From: Albula goreensis
Taxonomy: Eukaryota; Chordata; Actinopteri; Albuliformes; Albulidae
Assembly (NCBI GenBank): GCA_022829145.1
Contig: CM040747.1
Span: forward strand, 2,250,448-2,314,447
Length of the DNA: 64,000 bases
Direction: 5' to 3'
Below the pieces are notes generated by a model that did no database searches, had not been told where the DNA came from, and saw nothing but the letters and a program-made list of their open reading frames with translations. Positions 61,861 through 64,000 of this stretch are shown here, in pieces; the stretch's first letter is position 1, and each line of letters opens with the position of its first letter. The translations under genes and the position numbers were made by a program.

Positions 61861-64000
61861 GACTTGAGCACTCTTAAGACTCTCTATCTCTACTCCATGA
61901 CCTGGCAGGCTGTTCCAAGTATTGACAGTTCTGCATGTAAAAATAAATAAATAAATAAATTCTTGATATCAATTCAAAATAAATCATTTCCTCCACCGGG
62001 TACGATAATTCCGCTAAGATAAACACCCAACATCCACAGCTGCAGAAACCAATCATACTCTTCCCCTGACTCTCTGGAAATACATCTGTAATGGAGTCCC
62101 ATACCTGGCCGCTACGCTGTCCCTGCCCTGCAGGCTCCTTCCCAAAGACAGCGGGAGAGGCTACACTTTCCCTGTGTCTGCTGACAGGCTGCGGCCCATC
62201 AACCGCAGTCAGATAAATGTGCTGACATTCACCGGCATAGTTATGACACTCTCAAACACAGATTCAGTACAGAAAATGCCATTAAATGTATAAGCATCAA
62301 GCAATACACCATTTTATTAGTGTGCACTATCGTTGCTTAGTTCATTCATTTCTTCATTAATCTGGGTAAAGAAAGTTGTATGCCTGGGACAGATCAAAGC
62401 ACAGTTGGTAGTGTTTGTCATCTTAAATTATCAACTGATTTGTGTCAGGACAAAAAGCCAGGACCAAGCAATAAACCCTTTCTGTGCAGGAAAAATCTCA
62501 TATTAGCATCTGGGCGTCAAACACAAGAGAGTAAATGCTTAATCCCTGCAGAACGGCCTATCTGAGCACGTCTACAAAGCATCCTGCCATTCTAAAGATA
62601 GAGCATGCATCAAGATAATTGTTAGCCTGCACTCAGCAGAAATGTATTAACCTGGGTACCTGATCCTGTGATGCAGTTACTCCAGGCTCAGAATCTGTGT
62701 ACCTGCACTGTCACTGAATCCCTCTGCATACAGAATTATCCTACACCTGAACTGAGCGCCTCGCCTTATTGATTCACTGATAATAAATTCAAAGGGGGCA
62801 TGACATGCAGGAATTTGCAGAGACCACCTTCACCAAACAGGTCCAAACAGCAGGTAGTGACAGCAGGCAGATGGGGGCGGGGCTGCCAACACAGAGTGAA
62901 CATGATTGGCCATTTGGAAAAGGGGCTGACCCAATCAAAATAATTCAACACCCTCATTAAAATCTCATGACTGGATCCTTGTGTTGTAGGTGACATCAAA
63001 GCTGGCAGTGAGAGTCTGTGGCTAGCATTGTAATAGTGCAAGGGGTAGGGCCAGGGGTTAAGAATCCATTCAGATAGCAGCGGATAATTCACCGATGGAA
63101 TGATTCGCCACCTAGTTGCGTCTCCATCTTCCAATGCAACTACCACTAGCACAGCAACTAGCAAGCCCGCTAATTTAGTAACACAGTCTGACGTGTCACT
63201 AAACCATGCATAAAACATGTCCTTTCAAGTTTGGGAGCTGCCAGTTTCAGCACAATAACTGGCCAATGGATGGCCGCCTCTCAATCATCTCCAGCACTGG
63301 AAAACTAAACAAGTCTGATAACAGCTTCCTATATTAATTCATTCAAATCCCATTTGACAAAACTGACTAGTTCACATTATTCAATAATGAAATAACAAGC
63401 TGCAGCAATACAGCAAGAACTTCTTGAATGCATCTTGAGTGTTGAATCAGATTAGACATTTTAGCTCTTAACACTGGCCTCTGCGCTGTCACAATGCATG
63501 CAAAAGGCGCAAAATTTCAAACTCTTTACACTGTACTTTGTTTAGACCAATGCCTGCAATACAAAACATGTGTAAAGAGTGAGCAAACATCTTGCAGACT
63601 TAAAACTCAAATGTGATTCTGTGGTGATTGTGAAGGTGGGTTGTCCTTAATGACAAGACAAAACCATCCACAGCAATCACTACGTGCAAATAATTAGTCA
63701 AGCTTTTGTCACAACCTCTGCACATGCAAACTGCATGAAGGCTGGACCTGAAGCAAACTTGGAGCTTAAAGATACTTGCATGTAATTTAATGCAGTAATA
63801 TATTCCCTACTCTTTCGACAACCAATGTTACAGCCCCTACCCCCAGCAAACGATTACACACAACAAGGTACAAAATTAAGCCATGGCTTACAGTTCATGT
63901 CTTTATTAAGATAATAACATGATCGTCCCCTCCCTCCCACATTTCAATGCCTATTCATAGTGACAACACCAGGTATGTTAATAAATAACCTTGCATAAAA
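61861..64000. other. Probable first intron of ube2v1
   Basis: No ATG-bearing first exon followed by a GT donor and matching the known ube2v1 N-terminus was found. Contains an (AATA)n run near 61941-61960 and otherwise unique sequence. The 150-codon minus-strand frame at 63218-62766 resembles nothing I know. Confidence 0.5.

Noticed and set aside
62766-63218. 150-codon minus-strand frame
   Set aside because: No family resemblance, no low-complexity cause, but also no splice or start support; most likely a chance frame in the ube2v1 intron.

Overview
The window is vertebrate nuclear DNA, most likely from a ray-finned (teleost-type) fish. The signs are split protein-coding genes with GT-AG introns, very dense CA/TG microsatellites and minisatellites, and interspersed repeats that look like teleost tRNA-derived SINEs and a non-LTR retrotransposon tail. 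Nothing bacterial, phage or CRISPR-like is present. I cannot name the species.

Only two genes can be supported, both on the minus strand in the last quarter. The first is a riboflavin transporter of the SLC52 family, best matched to slc52a3. It has three coding exons (50833-49797, 49319-49196, 47916-47704) that join into a 457-residue protein. The second is ube2v1, a ubiquitin E2 variant. Its three visible coding exons (61461-61313, 60122-59997, 59459-59313) encode 139 residues; the first coding exon, with about 8 residues, was not found and probably lies beyond position 64000. The genes act in unrelated pathways (vitamin B2 uptake; K63-linked ubiquitin chain assembly) and are simply neighbours in the same orientation.

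Positions 1-47.5 kb contain no gene I can support. The region mixes ordinary AT-rich unique sequence, short CpG-rich or homeodomain-motif-rich islands that look like conserved non-coding elements, and many tandem arrays. The main arrays are TG/CA repeats (7.0, 9.5, 16.6-17.2, 20.2, 31.3-32.4, 35.2-35.7 and 41.2-41.7 kb), a 0.93-kb pure-pyrimidine array (11.86-12.79 kb), a 21-bp minisatellite (18.1 kb), a 30-bp minisatellite that keeps a 423-codon frame open (28.2-29.3 kb), and a run of five different arrays at 31.3-35.7 kb. A ~165-bp segment is present twice near that run, 3.65 kb apart.

From 47.5 to 64 kb come slc52a3, an 8.5-kb intergenic stretch with a 5'-truncated LINE remnant, and ube2v1. 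A 36-bp GC-box repeat lies directly upstream of the slc52a3 start codon, and a 35-bp minisatellite fills most of one ube2v1 intron.

I see no convincing undescribed biological system. The most checkable leads are the repeat next to the slc52a3 start, the duplicated segment at 32.5/36.1 kb, the polypurine array, and the candidate regulatory islands in the gene-free region.
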